Below, one piece after another: positions 1-7,000 of a stretch of 19,616 nucleotides of DNA (the stretch's first letter is position 1; the number at the start of each line of letters is the position of its first letter). The translations under genes were made by a program, and so were the position numbers. The stretch lies in NCBI GenBank assembly GCA_964508225.1, contig CAZDRX010000020.1, positions 1 through 19,616 on the forward strand, read 5' to 3'. The notes beneath the pieces are model-generated. The model was not told the DNA's origin. It searched no databases and saw only the letters and a list, made by a program, of their open reading frames with translations. This DNA is from CAZDRX01 sp964508225. Its GTDB lineage: Bacteria > Patescibacteriota > Gracilibacteria > Peribacterales > Peribacteraceae.

Positions 1-1722
1 GAGTGTCCGCACCGTCAGTCCGCCAGAGCCGAAGAAGACGTAGTTCGTGGCGCTGCCGGCAAGCGCCTTGCTGCCGCCTCCGTAATTCACGACGATGCCG
101 TTCAGACGGTAGCTGCCGCCGTGGACATTCAGGTTCAGTCCGGCGCCCGACGATGCCTTGAGAGCATCACTGACAGCTGTGAGGCTGGAGATATCCGTGC
201 CGTTGATGAGTCCGGTCACCGTGAGATTGCCCTGCACCTGCAGTGATGCATTGAAATTGAAGAGATTGTTCGTGATGTCGTACGTGAGCTTCTTGCCGAG
301 CACCGTGCCGAACTCGAGACTGATCTGCGACGTCTCCGAGTTGTCGGCATCGATGACGAATTCGCCGATGCTCGTGCCGCTGCCCATGGTGCTGAGCGGC
401 AGATGTCCGCCGAAGTCGAGCACAGGAATGTCGTAGCTGCCCGTACCCGTGTCGTGCTGGTCGAAGAGGTCGGCATTGCGCGCGAAGGAGACCGGCGTCA
501 CCTGCGAACGGTCCTTTGCGTCGTCCAGGCTGTCCACGTCGAGGATCTCATACGCCGTGTCTGCGGATCCCGCCGGCTTCACTTCGACCTGCAGATAGAG
601 CCCCTGCATCACGCTCTTGGTGAGGTTCTTCATATTCAGCATCGGCGTGACCGAACCGATATTCACCGAGAAACTTCCCCGCGCATTCGGCGTCGTCGTG
701 TGTGTTTCCTGGAATCCGGCGAAGTTCGGAGCCGTCACCTTGATCGCGCCTGTGCTCGTGAGATCCGTTGGCAGTGCGTTCGGGTTCTTCCAGTAGCTGA
801 AACGCAGCGTAATCGGAGTGGTTACCTTATTGCCCGCGCTGTCGGAGAGCATGCCGTTATAGCTCTTTACGGTGGGGATCGTCACGTTCTCGGCATGCGC
901 TGCGAGCGGGATGACGAAAGCGGCAAGTGCCGCGATGAGCGCCAGAATCGTGAGGGTGACCATGCGGCGGATCGCCTTCTTCTCCTTCTTTGTCCGCGCC
1001 TTCTTCTTCCAGATGAGCAGCGTGGCATTCGTTCCTGTGAGCACGGCGCTCAGAAGGAGCAGGATCCACGACACGCGGTAGGTCGGAAGAACGGTCTCTG
1101 CGGCCGTCGTCTCGTCCACGGCGTCGAAGAAGTGGATGGCGCCGCTTCGGGTCCTGCTGCCTGCGTCGGCTTCGCCGGTTCCGTTACGGAATCCGGACAG
1201 GCTTGTATCGATCGCGATGAAAGAAGCAGAGGAAGAGGACGACGAGACGATCGTCTCCGTCGGTGCTGCAGGGCGAACGCTGCGGTGGACCGTGCGAACC
1301 GAGGACGGGGAGGAAGAGGTGCCCGTCTCCGGAAGTTCACTGCTTGCACTGGAGGCCGTGCCTCCCACGGTTGTCCCCGCTCGGTCTCCACGGCTTCCAC
1401 CTCCGGAGGTCGTGGATGTACCTCCGCCTCCACCTGTGGTCGTCGTTGTCGTGGAGCTCTCACTCGTCTCTGTCGGACTATTCTCCGCCGCCATCTGATA
1501 GCTGGTGCTCGTGAGCGTCGAGGCGCCCATGGTGGAGCCTCCTACTTGCTCGCTATCGGTGGATCCATCGTCATCGTCGTTGTTCGTTTCGGTTCCGACA
1601 CCCTGGAACTGGTACGAAGTGCTCTCGAGTGCGAGAGCACGGCTGATCGTCACCGTCTCGCCTCCGAGTGTGAGGAGAAGAGCGATCAGTGTCGCGCCGA
1701 TGCTGTGGAGCATGGTGCGCAT
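1..1722 (-). CDS. Large exported surface/fibre-like protein, 3' end outside window
   Basis: One continuous reading frame of 574 residues runs off the left edge with no stop. Residues 4-30 form a signal-like hydrophobic segment. Two copies of an S-T-S-Y-Q motif follow (about 33-43 and 71-81), within a Ser/Thr/Gly-rich, probably disordered stretch to about 200 that contains RGD (111-113) and LPETG (130-134). A second hydrophobic helix (217-238), a very basic loop (KKKARTKKEKK, 239-249) and a third hydrophobic helix ending in an A-H-A signal-peptidase-like site (275-277) come next. Beyond that lies a beta-rich region whose N-L-T-V-T-G-L-I-N-G-T-D motif resembles fibre or adhesin proteins. The family is not identified. 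The start at 1722 lies two bases after the stop of the helix-turn-helix gene, so the two are probably cotranscribed and translationally coupled. An alternative start at 963 would give a separate protein with a normal signal peptide. The frame is certain; the role in the envelope is inference. Confidence 0.8.
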   Translation of the reverse strand, partial: MRTMLHSIGATLIALLLTLGGETVTISRALALESTSYQFQGVGTETNNDDDDGSTDSEQVGGSTMGASTLTSTSYQMAAENSPTETSESSTTTTTTGGGGGTSTTSGGGSRGDRAGTTVGGTASSASSELPETGTSSSPSSVRTVHRSVRPAAPTETIVSSSSSSASFIAIDTSLSGFRNGTGEADAGSRTRSGAIHFFDAVDETTAAETVLPTYRVSWILLLLSAVLTGTNATLLIWKKKARTKKEKKAIRRMVTLTILALIAALAAFVIPLAAHAENVTIPTVKSYNGMLSDSAGNKVTTPITLRFSYWKNPNALPTDLTSTGAIKVTAPNFAGFQETHTTTPNARGSFSVNIGSVTPMLNMKNLTKSVMQGLYLQVEVKPAGSADTAYEILDVDSLDDAKDRSQVTPVSFARNADLFDQHDTGTGSYDIPVLDFGGHLPLSTMGSGTSIGEFVIDADNSETSQISLEFGTVLGKKLTYDITNNLFNFNASLQVQGNLTVTGLINGTDISSLTAVSDALKASSGAGLNLNVHGGSYRLNGIVVNYGGGSKALAGSATNYVFFGSGGLTVRTL

Positions 1723-1724
1723 GA

Positions 1725-2297
1725 TCAGGAAGTGATGCCGGGTGACGGCAGATACGGAAGCGGCTCATCTGCTTCGTGCGTACCCTTCGGGGCAGCGGAC
1801 GAAGCAGGGTTGATGGCGGGGTGGACGGTCTCCGACTCCAGGTACTGCGCGCGCTTGCTCCGGTGCGATGCACTCTCGGCAAAGAACAGACCGTGACGGC
1901 TGATGACGCGTCCGACGGTCGAGGAGGAGACGGTAAGATGGTGTGACTGCTGGAGAATGACGGCGATCGCTTCCTTGCCGATCATCGGCTGCGCGGTGCG
2001 CAGTTCCGTGATGAGAGCGACGACTTTCGGATCGGTCTCGGGCTCACGTACGGTGTGCGGTGAGCGTGAGTGCTCATCGAGTGTGGTGAGATCGTTTGCA
2101 TCGAAACGCTCCGACCATCGGAGGTACGTCGAACGCGAGATGCCGAAGTGACGGCACGTGAGGCTCACATTCTCACCGTGCTCCGCAGCGAAGAGAAACC
2201 ACTTGAGCTTCTGCACGGCATCACCGGAAAGCTCCAGCTGAGAAGTGTTTCTCAGGAGGCGTCGGATGTCCGATGAGCGGAGATCGCTGGAGCGCAT
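1725..2297 (-). CDS. Helix-turn-helix protein resembling the N-terminal half of an IS481/IS3-type transposase
   Basis: 190 residues. A helix-turn-helix is visible at about 44-65 (VSLTCRHFGISRSTYLRWSERF), followed by the L-D-E-H-S-R-S-P linker typical of IS481-like transposases and a second winged-helix-like unit at about 107-137. The DDE integrase core that should follow is absent; the last 45 residues are polar and proline-rich. It therefore should bind DNA but not transpose. It could be a decayed transposase or a domesticated regulator. A good promoter upstream, an intact frame and a TGA-TC-ATG junction with the downstream surface-protein gene favour a retained function, perhaps regulating that operon. 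No terminal inverted repeats were seen around it. Confidence 0.75.
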   Translation of the reverse strand: MRSSDLRSSDIRRLLRNTSQLELSGDAVQKLKWFLFAAEHGENVSLTCRHFGISRSTYLRWSERFDANDLTTLDEHSRSPHTVREPETDPKVVALITELRTAQPMIGKEAIAVILQQSHHLTVSSSTVGRVISRHGLFFAESASHRSKRAQYLESETVHPAINPASSAAPKGTHEADEPLPYLPSPGITS

Positions 2298-2348
2298 GAG
2301 GTTGTTAATTTTTTTGTACGTTATGAATATTTATATTTACTTGCGTTC

Positions 2349-2377
2349 ATTATAGCATTATTAAAATGTCTTAGCAA
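2349..2377 (-). promoter_or_regulatory. Sigma70-type promoter for the helix-turn-helix/surface-protein operon
   Basis: On the minus strand, -35 TTGCTA (2377-2372), a 17-base spacer and a perfect -10 TATAAT (2354-2349) preceded by TGC (extended -10). Predicted transcription start is near 2342, giving a leader of about 45 bases with no Shine-Dalgarno sequence. It sits in a marked AT-rich stretch (about 2300-2380). Confidence 0.7.
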
Positions 2378-3133
2378 ATATCTGTCTCGCATGCAGCTGA
2401 TCTTTGCGCAGGTGATCAGTCATCAGACGGCCTAAAACTACAAAATTCAGATGATTCAGATGTTTCCGATCTTCCGAATCGGAGAGCTGTTTGGACTGTT
2501 TCTCATGAGAAAAGCACCGGAGGAAGCGCACCGTATCATGATTGTCTTTTGGCTTCTATCAGGGATGAAGTGGCCAAAATGAATACGATACTTTGCATGT
2601 CGCGTATCTCGGTGATCTTTCAATATTCTTGTCATATGTCAAATATTCTTCACATCGCAGCCTCATGGGCTCGGGAGCAACTGAACTTCCCACATGATGG
2701 CGATGGAGTCGGGCTGCCTCGTACGCTCGGTTGCTCTCCGTTCTACGATGTATGCACGTTGCGTTGTCGCGGATGTAACTGATCTCCTCCCGAGATTCTG
2801 GGATCTCTGTCCGTAAGAATGAGCTCGGCGTGCACGCATTGCATCGGATGCATTCGATCTTCAGTGACCGTGCAATAATCACAGTTGCATCACAAGGTCC
2901 TCGCGATCTGGCCTCAGAGTTCCAGACATCGTTCGAAGGCTACTAGAAGCCAAAAATCACATGTTTATGTCGTTGTACCGGATGTGTCTGATCTTCGCGC
3001 ATCCGCACGCGGTCGTCTCGCCGATTTTGAAACCGTTCCCTGAGTTGTCTGCTTCCGGAACCTCAGCTGCAAGGGCTCGGATGCAGATCGAATATTTCAT
3101 CATCGGTTGTCTCGGATCTTTAAGATCTTCCGA
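2378..3133. other. Long intergenic region with no convincing gene
   Basis: Open frames here have no recognisable product and lack the codon pattern of the neighbours. Visible structure: seven plus-strand GATCTT hexamers from 2399 to 3129; a 14-base perfect palindrome TTTCTCATGAGAAA (2499-2512); a direct repeat TATTCTT spaced 20 bases (2624-2650); an inverted repeat around 3115-3129; and a copy of a dispersed motif at 2946-2960. No tRNA, rRNA or known riboswitch was recognised. It may be a regulatory or protein-binding region. Confidence 0.5.
2499..2512. repeat. 14-base perfect palindrome
   Basis: TTTCTCATGAGAAA is self-complementary over 14 bases. It lies about 150 bases upstream of the helix-turn-helix promoter, in non-coding DNA. 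It could be an operator for a dimeric regulator; the binding protein is unknown. Confidence 0.4.
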
Positions 3134-3163
3134 TTGCGGGAAAGACGCCTCCACTGATAGCAT
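3134..3163 (+). promoter_or_regulatory. Possible promoter of the SLH-domain gene
   Basis: TTGCGG (3134-3139), 18-base spacer, TAGCAT (3158-3163). The predicted start is near 3170, about 16 bases before the ATG at 3186. The -10 match is poor, so this is tentative. The same TTGCGG -35 is seen before the HU gene. Confidence 0.3.
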
Positions 3164-3185
3164 TCGCGTGTTTTCCCCACGTTTC

Positions 3186-4199
3186 ATGCGCCTTGGATCC
3201 CGCGTCACGCTGACCGCCACATTGCTCACCGCATCGCTCGTCATGCCGATGATCGCTTCGGCGGCATCGTTCACAGATATTCCGGCGGAGAGCCCGATTC
3301 TCGCGGCTGCATCGTACCTTCAGTCCAAGGGGATCGTGCAGGACGGACTCACCTTCAATCCCGACGGAAAGCTCACGCGCGCACAGGCCGCGAAAATTCT
3401 CGTCGCTCCGCTCGTGAACGCAGAGGATCTCCTCACACTGACGACATCGTCGTTCAAGGATGTCCCCGCCGGGCAGTGGTACACCGCGTACGCAGAAGCT
3501 GCACGCAAGCTCGGCATCGTCGACAGTGCCGCGAACTTCAATCCGAACGCGCCCGTGACGAAGGCCGCATTCATGAAGATGTTGTTCGTCTCGAAGAAGC
3601 TCGATTACCTCGGCGCATTTTCTGACTTCAAGAAGCCGCTGAGTTCCGATGTGATGTCCGCGAACGATTGGTATTACCCCGTGATCCGCTTCGCACTCGC
3701 AAGTTCGATGACTGCGGTGAATGCAGACGGCAATCTCATGCCGTCCTCGGAACTCACGCGTGGATCGATGGCACTGCTCTACTACCGTCTTGATATGTAC
3801 CTCGCAGGACGCCGCACACAGGCGCTCCTCTCGCAGGCCGAGACGGACATCGGCAATGTCCTCCAAATGCTCGATCAGAAGCACATCGAGCAGGCCGAGT
3901 ACGCATCCGCACGCTCGGTGATCGCCGCACGCGGTGCGCTCGCCGCCAAGCCTGAAGAAGGCATCGTGAAGGGCGCCATGAAGGTCTCGGAAGGATTTGC
4001 ATTCCTCGTCTCATCGTACAGAGCCGGCATCGAAGGTCGTCTCGATGATTCCATCAACGCCGCGAAAGACGCCTACAACTCCGCCGAGAAGGCGAAGTCC
4101 TTCTCCGCAGGTCTCGTCACGGTTGTCGAGCAGATGGAGAAGATCGCCAAGAACATGGCGGATCAGGCGCGTACGCTGAAGTCGCAGCCCGCCCAGTAA
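3186..4199 (+). CDS. Surface protein with three SLH domains
   Basis: 337 residues. The frame opens 75 codons earlier, but the ATG at 3186 was chosen because it gives a classic signal peptide (MRLGSRVTLTATLLTASLVM, cleavage near A-S-A at 24-26). Three S-layer homology domains follow: about 29-75 (FTDIPAESPI... then FNPDGKLTRAQAAKIL), 90-137 (FKDVPAGQWYTAYAEAARKLGI) and 145-203 (a diverged third copy ending LTRGSMALLYYRL). Residues 210-337 are Ala/Lys/Glu-rich and predicted helical, possibly coiled coil. SLH triplets normally bind secondary cell-wall polymers and attach S-layer or other exoproteins, so this protein probably links the envelope to an outer layer. It converges on the aminotransferase gene with only three bases between stops and no terminator between them. 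Confidence 0.88.
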   Translation: MRLGSRVTLTATLLTASLVMPMIASAASFTDIPAESPILAAASYLQSKGIVQDGLTFNPDGKLTRAQAAKILVAPLVNAEDLLTLTTSSFKDVPAGQWYTAYAEAARKLGIVDSAANFNPNAPVTKAAFMKMLFVSKKLDYLGAFSDFKKPLSSDVMSANDWYYPVIRFALASSMTAVNADGNLMPSSELTRGSMALLYYRLDMYLAGRRTQALLSQAETDIGNVLQMLDQKHIEQAEYASARSVIAARGALAAKPEEGIVKGAMKVSEGFAFLVSSYRAGIEGRLDDSINAAKDAYNSAEKAKSFSAGLVTVVEQMEKIAKNMADQARTLKSQPAQ

Positions 4200-4202
4200 G
4201 TC

Positions 4203-5024
4203 TCACGCGCCCTGCGTCGATTTCAAGAACCTCTCGAAGTGCTGGAGGAGCTCTTTCAGTGCGTCGGGAATCACGAGGGGTGTCAGGTCGATCTGGCTGA
4301 GCGGCATGATCTTGCTCGACGTGCTCGTGAGGAAGGCGCCATCGTACGAGGCGATCTCTGCAAGAGGGATCGGTGCGTATTCCAGCGCAAAGCCGTTCTC
4401 CTTTGCGGTCTCGATGACATGCTTCAGTGTCACGCCTTCGAGGATGTCTTTCGCGGGAGGTGATATGAGCGTCTTTCCTTTCATCGCGAAGAAATTCGTG
4501 CGCGTGCCTTCCGTGATGCAGCCGCTACGGTCCACGAGGAGCGCGTCGTAGCAGCCTGCGTCTTTGGCGCTGCGGTAGGCGAGGAAGCTCGGAAGCATGT
4601 TGAGGGTTTTGGCCTGCGGCAGGTATCTCTCATGGTGCACCGTGAGCGCCTTCGCCCCATGGATATAGAGACGCTTGTCAGGAAACAGAGGAGAGAGCGG
4701 GATGATGTACAGGGTCGCGGTCGCCGCGTCTCTGCCGCCGATGAGGAGCATCTTCAGATTGCAGGCTTCGGCGTCGATCTTCTTCAGGAGCTCTTCCGTC
4801 CACGCGGACATGGCACCCGTGCTGAAGGGGTGGGGTAAGGCGATGATGCGCGCCGAATGCATGAGGCGTTCGAGGTGGTCGTTCAAGAAGAGCGCCTTGC
4901 CGCGTACGGCGCGGATCGTCTCATAGACACCGAATCCGTAGGCGTACGCGATGTCCGAGAGCGGCACGGTGGCCTCACTTGCGGGCAGAATCTCGCCGTT
5001 CTTCGAGAACACGGGGAAGGCCAT
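4203..5024 (-). CDS. PLP-dependent class IV aminotransferase (branched-chain/D-amino acid aminotransferase or aminodeoxychorismate lyase type)
   Basis: 273 residues, full family length. Fold-type IV motifs are in order: G-F-G-V-Y-E-T-I-R (30-38) near the N-terminus; the PLP-binding lysine in A-K-T-L-N (Lys139); Y-D-A-L-L-V-D (159-165); T-E-G-T-R-T-N-F-F (171-179), the family signature; and I-L-E-G-V-T (194-199). The family includes IlvE, D-alanine aminotransferase and PabC. Sequence alone does not settle the substrate, and no biosynthetic operon surrounds it. A D-alanine or branched-chain role is possible. The ATG at 5024 lies six bases from a -10 element, suggesting a leaderless message. The gene is divergent from the MIP channel. 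Confidence 0.85.
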   Translation of the reverse strand: MAFPVFSKNGEILPASEATVPLSDIAYAYGFGVYETIRAVRGKALFLNDHLERLMHSARIIALPHPFSTGAMSAWTEELLKKIDAEACNLKMLLIGGRDAATATLYIIPLSPLFPDKRLYIHGAKALTVHHERYLPQAKTLNMLPSFLAYRSAKDAGCYDALLVDRSGCITEGTRTNFFAMKGKTLISPPAKDILEGVTLKHVIETAKENGFALEYAPIPLAEIASYDGAFLTSTSSKIMPLSQIDLTPLVIPDALKELLQHFERFLKSTQGA

Positions 5025-5030
5025 AGGTGA

Positions 5031-5059
5031 ACGATAGCGATGGACAGGGTTTCACGGAA
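5031..5059 (-). promoter_or_regulatory. Promoter of the aminotransferase, apparently leaderless
   Basis: On the minus strand, TTCCGT (5059-5054), 17-base spacer, TATCGT (5036-5031), then six bases to the ATG. The layout matches the promoter at 14171-14199 (TTCCGG, 17, TATAAT, 6, ATG), which supports it despite imperfect hexamers. Confidence 0.45.
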
Positions 5060-5128
5060 GATCCGGCATGTCTTGATGCCCAAGCCGCAGCTTGGTGTAG
5101 CATGGGCTCTATCTTCCCCTCTCCCTCC

Positions 5129-5725
5129 ATGCAGAACATCCGTCCGCTCGTCGCCGAACTTCTCGGCACGTTCCTCCTCGCGCTCCTCGTCCACGTCTCG
5201 CTCAAGGCGGGCTTCCCGCTCGCAACACCCGTCGTCGCAGGTCTGACCCTCGGGCTCGTGGTCTACATGCTCGGCAGTATCAGCGGCGCACACGTGAATC
5301 CCGCGGTCACGATCGGACTCTTCAGCATCGGCAAGATCCAGATGATGGATGCGGTGAGTTACATCGTTGCCCAGTTCATCGGCGGTGCCCTCGCGCTCGT
5401 CGTCGGCAACGCGCTCCTCGGAACGTCGCCGTCCTTGGTGGTCGGGGATTCCGCGATGATCGTGATGGCCGAAGCTCTCGGTGCCGCGATCCTCGTCCTC
5501 GGTGTGTCATCCGTCGTTCACGGCAAAGCCCCGCACGATGCGGCTGGTCTCACGATCGGCGGCGCGCTGCTCCTCGGCGTCCTCGCGGCCTCCACGCAGA
5601 GCAACGGCGTCCTCAATCCGGCCGTTGCGCTCGGCATCGGTTCCGTGTCGCTCTCCTACATCGCGGGCCCGGTCATCGGTGGCGTGCTCGCCGCGTGGGG
5701 ATACCGCTGGCTCGTGAAAGCGTAG
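5129..5725 (+). CDS. Small MIP-family (aquaporin/glycerol facilitator-like) channel
   Basis: 198 residues from the chosen ATG; an earlier in-frame ATG at 5102 would add nine residues. Six hydrophobic segments are arranged as two halves, each with an NPA box: H-V-N-P-A-V-T (55-61) and V-L-N-P-A-V-A-L-G (161-169). NPA boxes line the pore of aquaporins. In most members the second box is N-P-A-R and that arginine forms the selectivity filter; here the position is valine (166). This suggests altered selectivity, perhaps for small neutral solutes other than water. The protein is shorter than typical MIPs, mainly through short loops. It is divergent from the aminotransferase, and its stop lies seven bases from the stop of a convergent gene. 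Confidence 0.87.
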   Translation: MQNIRPLVAELLGTFLLALLVHVSLKAGFPLATPVVAGLTLGLVVYMLGSISGAHVNPAVTIGLFSIGKIQMMDAVSYIVAQFIGGALALVVGNALLGTSPSLVVGDSAMIVMAEALGAAILVLGVSSVVHGKAPHDAAGLTIGGALLLGVLAASTQSNGVLNPAVALGIGSVSLSYIAGPVIGGVLAAWGYRWLVKA

Positions 5726-5732
5726 ATCGTTC

Positions 5733-6053
5733 TCATGCTGCGGGAGGATCAGGTTGTGGCTGGTAGCCTGCCACTTCTCCCATGAGGCTCTGCGGATTAC
5801 GGCCGGACAGATGGAGCGCCTGCTGCCAATTCGTGCATGCGCGCGAGATCGTGCGCTGGGCCTCGCCGAGCTGGAGGCCTGACGTATGGAGAATCAGCGC
5901 GAACATTCTCTCGCCGTAGTGTTGTCTGCCTGCCTGCACCACAGCGGTGACGTTGTGTGGAGCCTGGCATTGCGCGAGCGCTCCCGCGAGCCAGTCGACG
6001 CCGGACTGGATGGGATCGGGAGAGGCCGGTGATGATGGGAGTGGTTCAGGCAT
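5733..6053 (-). CDS. Small hypothetical protein, no family recognised
   Basis: 106 residues from the ATG at 6053. The frame opens at 6146, overlapping the CAP gene stop by 14 bases (ATGAGTGTGTATGA), which would give 137 residues. I prefer 6053 because a promoter-like pair ends seven bases before it and the extra 31 residues use codons unlike the neighbours. The protein has no signal peptide or membrane segment. It has a Pro/Ser-rich start, a central part likely to be helical (SGVDWLAGALAQCQAP, then HYGERMFALILHTSG) and a proline-rich tail. Function is unknown. Its place after two exported CAP proteins may mean shared expression. Confidence 0.6.
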   Translation of the reverse strand: MPEPLPSSPASPDPIQSGVDWLAGALAQCQAPHNVTAVVQAGRQHYGERMFALILHTSGLQLGEAQRTISRACTNWQQALHLSGRNPQSLMGEVAGYQPQPDPPAA

Positions 6054-6060
6054 ACGGTTC

Positions 6061-6089
6061 ACCGTAAACCTGTTCTCTCCGGCAGGCAA
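6061..6089 (-). promoter_or_regulatory. Possible promoter of the 106-aa hypothetical gene
   Basis: On the minus strand, TTGCCT (6089-6084), 17-base spacer, TACGGT (6066-6061), seven bases to the ATG at 6053. The -10 overlaps a short inverted repeat (ACGGT-TC-ACCGT, 6055-6066). Tentative. Confidence 0.3.
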
Positions 6090-6132
6090 AAATCCAGAGA
6101 ACGCACACTTCTTCCGTCGCAGAAGGATGCGG

Positions 6133-6975
6133 TCATACACACTCATTGAACGCCTTCACCTGCGCGTTGTAGCGCTTGTTCAGATCCTGGAGCACCGTAT
6201 TGCGGAACCGGATTTTTCCTGCGAGATCGTTGTATGAATTGACGTACGTGTTACCGATGGCGATGCCCTGCGGAGAGCGCGGATCGATAGACTTGATGAG
6301 CCGCAGAATTTCATCGAGTGAGGCCTGCATCTGCAGTACGTGCACCTGCTCCGCGGTGATGTCGTCGAGCAGCGTTTCATCCACGGGCGGGCAGTCCCAG
6401 ACGGGCAGCCCGAACACCTGCACGATGACGATGGCAGATTGCCCTTTGTAGATCTCGGGCCCCGACGCGATGCCGATCTCGCGGAACTTCGTATTGAGGA
6501 TGTTCGCTTTGTGTCCCTGACTGTCCATCCATGCCTGTACGATCTCCGCTTCCGAGCCGAAGTTGCCGAGGGCGATATTCTCGCCGAAGCGGATGTAGCG
6601 GTACCGGAAGAACCGTGCCATGTCGTCGGCGCCGTACGAGGTCGGGGATTCGTGTGCGAAGTAGTGATTCTGCTGCATATCGAGCACGCGGCGCTTCGCG
6701 ATGGCATCGAGGATCGGGCTCGTGCGCAGTGGTGCCAGCTTCGCTCCCGCGTACCTCTGCACGTTCGTTGCCCCGATGATTCTCTCCCTGTCGTAGGGCT
6801 CACTGCCGGGCAGTTGCTCACTGAGCAGCCGGAAGCCTGTCGTCATGGATTGGTTCACCTCCGCAGGCTTCGGCACCCAGAACCACCAGCCTGTCTCGAA
6901 GGCGAAGAAGAGTGTGATGAAGACGAAGAAGAGGTGCCAGAGGAGCTTCTCGTCGGAGTGTCGTCGCTTCACCAT
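6133..6975 (-). CDS. Membrane-anchored CAP (SCP/PR-1/YkwD-like) domain protein, copy 1
   Basis: 280 residues from the ATG at 6975; the longer frame to 7047 would pass through the promoter. A signal-anchor helix lies at about 11-34. The CAP domain spans roughly 65-185, with the usual cleft residues: a His in H-Y-F-A-H-E-S (104/108), Glu in G-E-N-I-A (132) and His in W-M-D-S-Q-G-H (155). The C-terminal 90 residues are helical and specific to this pair. They contain a conserved D-C-P after the domain and a Cys next to the last residue (N-E-C-V), which could form a disulfide. CAP proteins are secreted and diverse in function (lipid binding, proteolysis or wall association have been reported for some), so the exact role is unknown. 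It is a tandem paralogue of the upstream gene, 25 bases away. Confidence 0.85.
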   Translation of the reverse strand: MVKRRHSDEKLLWHLFFVFITLFFAFETGWWFWVPKPAEVNQSMTTGFRLLSEQLPGSEPYDRERIIGATNVQRYAGAKLAPLRTSPILDAIAKRRVLDMQQNHYFAHESPTSYGADDMARFFRYRYIRFGENIALGNFGSEAEIVQAWMDSQGHKANILNTKFREIGIASGPEIYKGQSAIVIVQVFGLPVWDCPPVDETLLDDITAEQVHVLQMQASLDEILRLIKSIDPRSPQGIAIGNTYVNSYNDLAGKIRFRNTVLQDLNKRYNAQVKAFNECV

Positions 6976-6982
6976 GGGGATG

Positions 6983-6988
6983 AGTATA
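6983..6988 (-). promoter_or_regulatory. -10 element of CAP copy 1, duplicated start region
   Basis: TATACT, then CATCCCC, then ATG on the minus strand: 16 bases identical to the start of CAP copy 2. The spacing predicts transcription beginning one base before the ATG or at it. No good -35 is seen. Confidence 0.5.
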
Positions 6989-7000
6989 AACGAAGCGCGG

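Noticed and set aside
403..1896. 497-codon open frame on the plus strand
   Set aside because: It lies opposite the surface-protein and helix-turn-helix genes. Its translation is Arg/Cys-rich with no domain; it is a GC-rich shadow frame.
2549..2882. Overlapping small open frames on both strands of the long intergenic region
   Set aside because: No signal peptide, domain or plausible start region, and codon use is unlike the neighbours.
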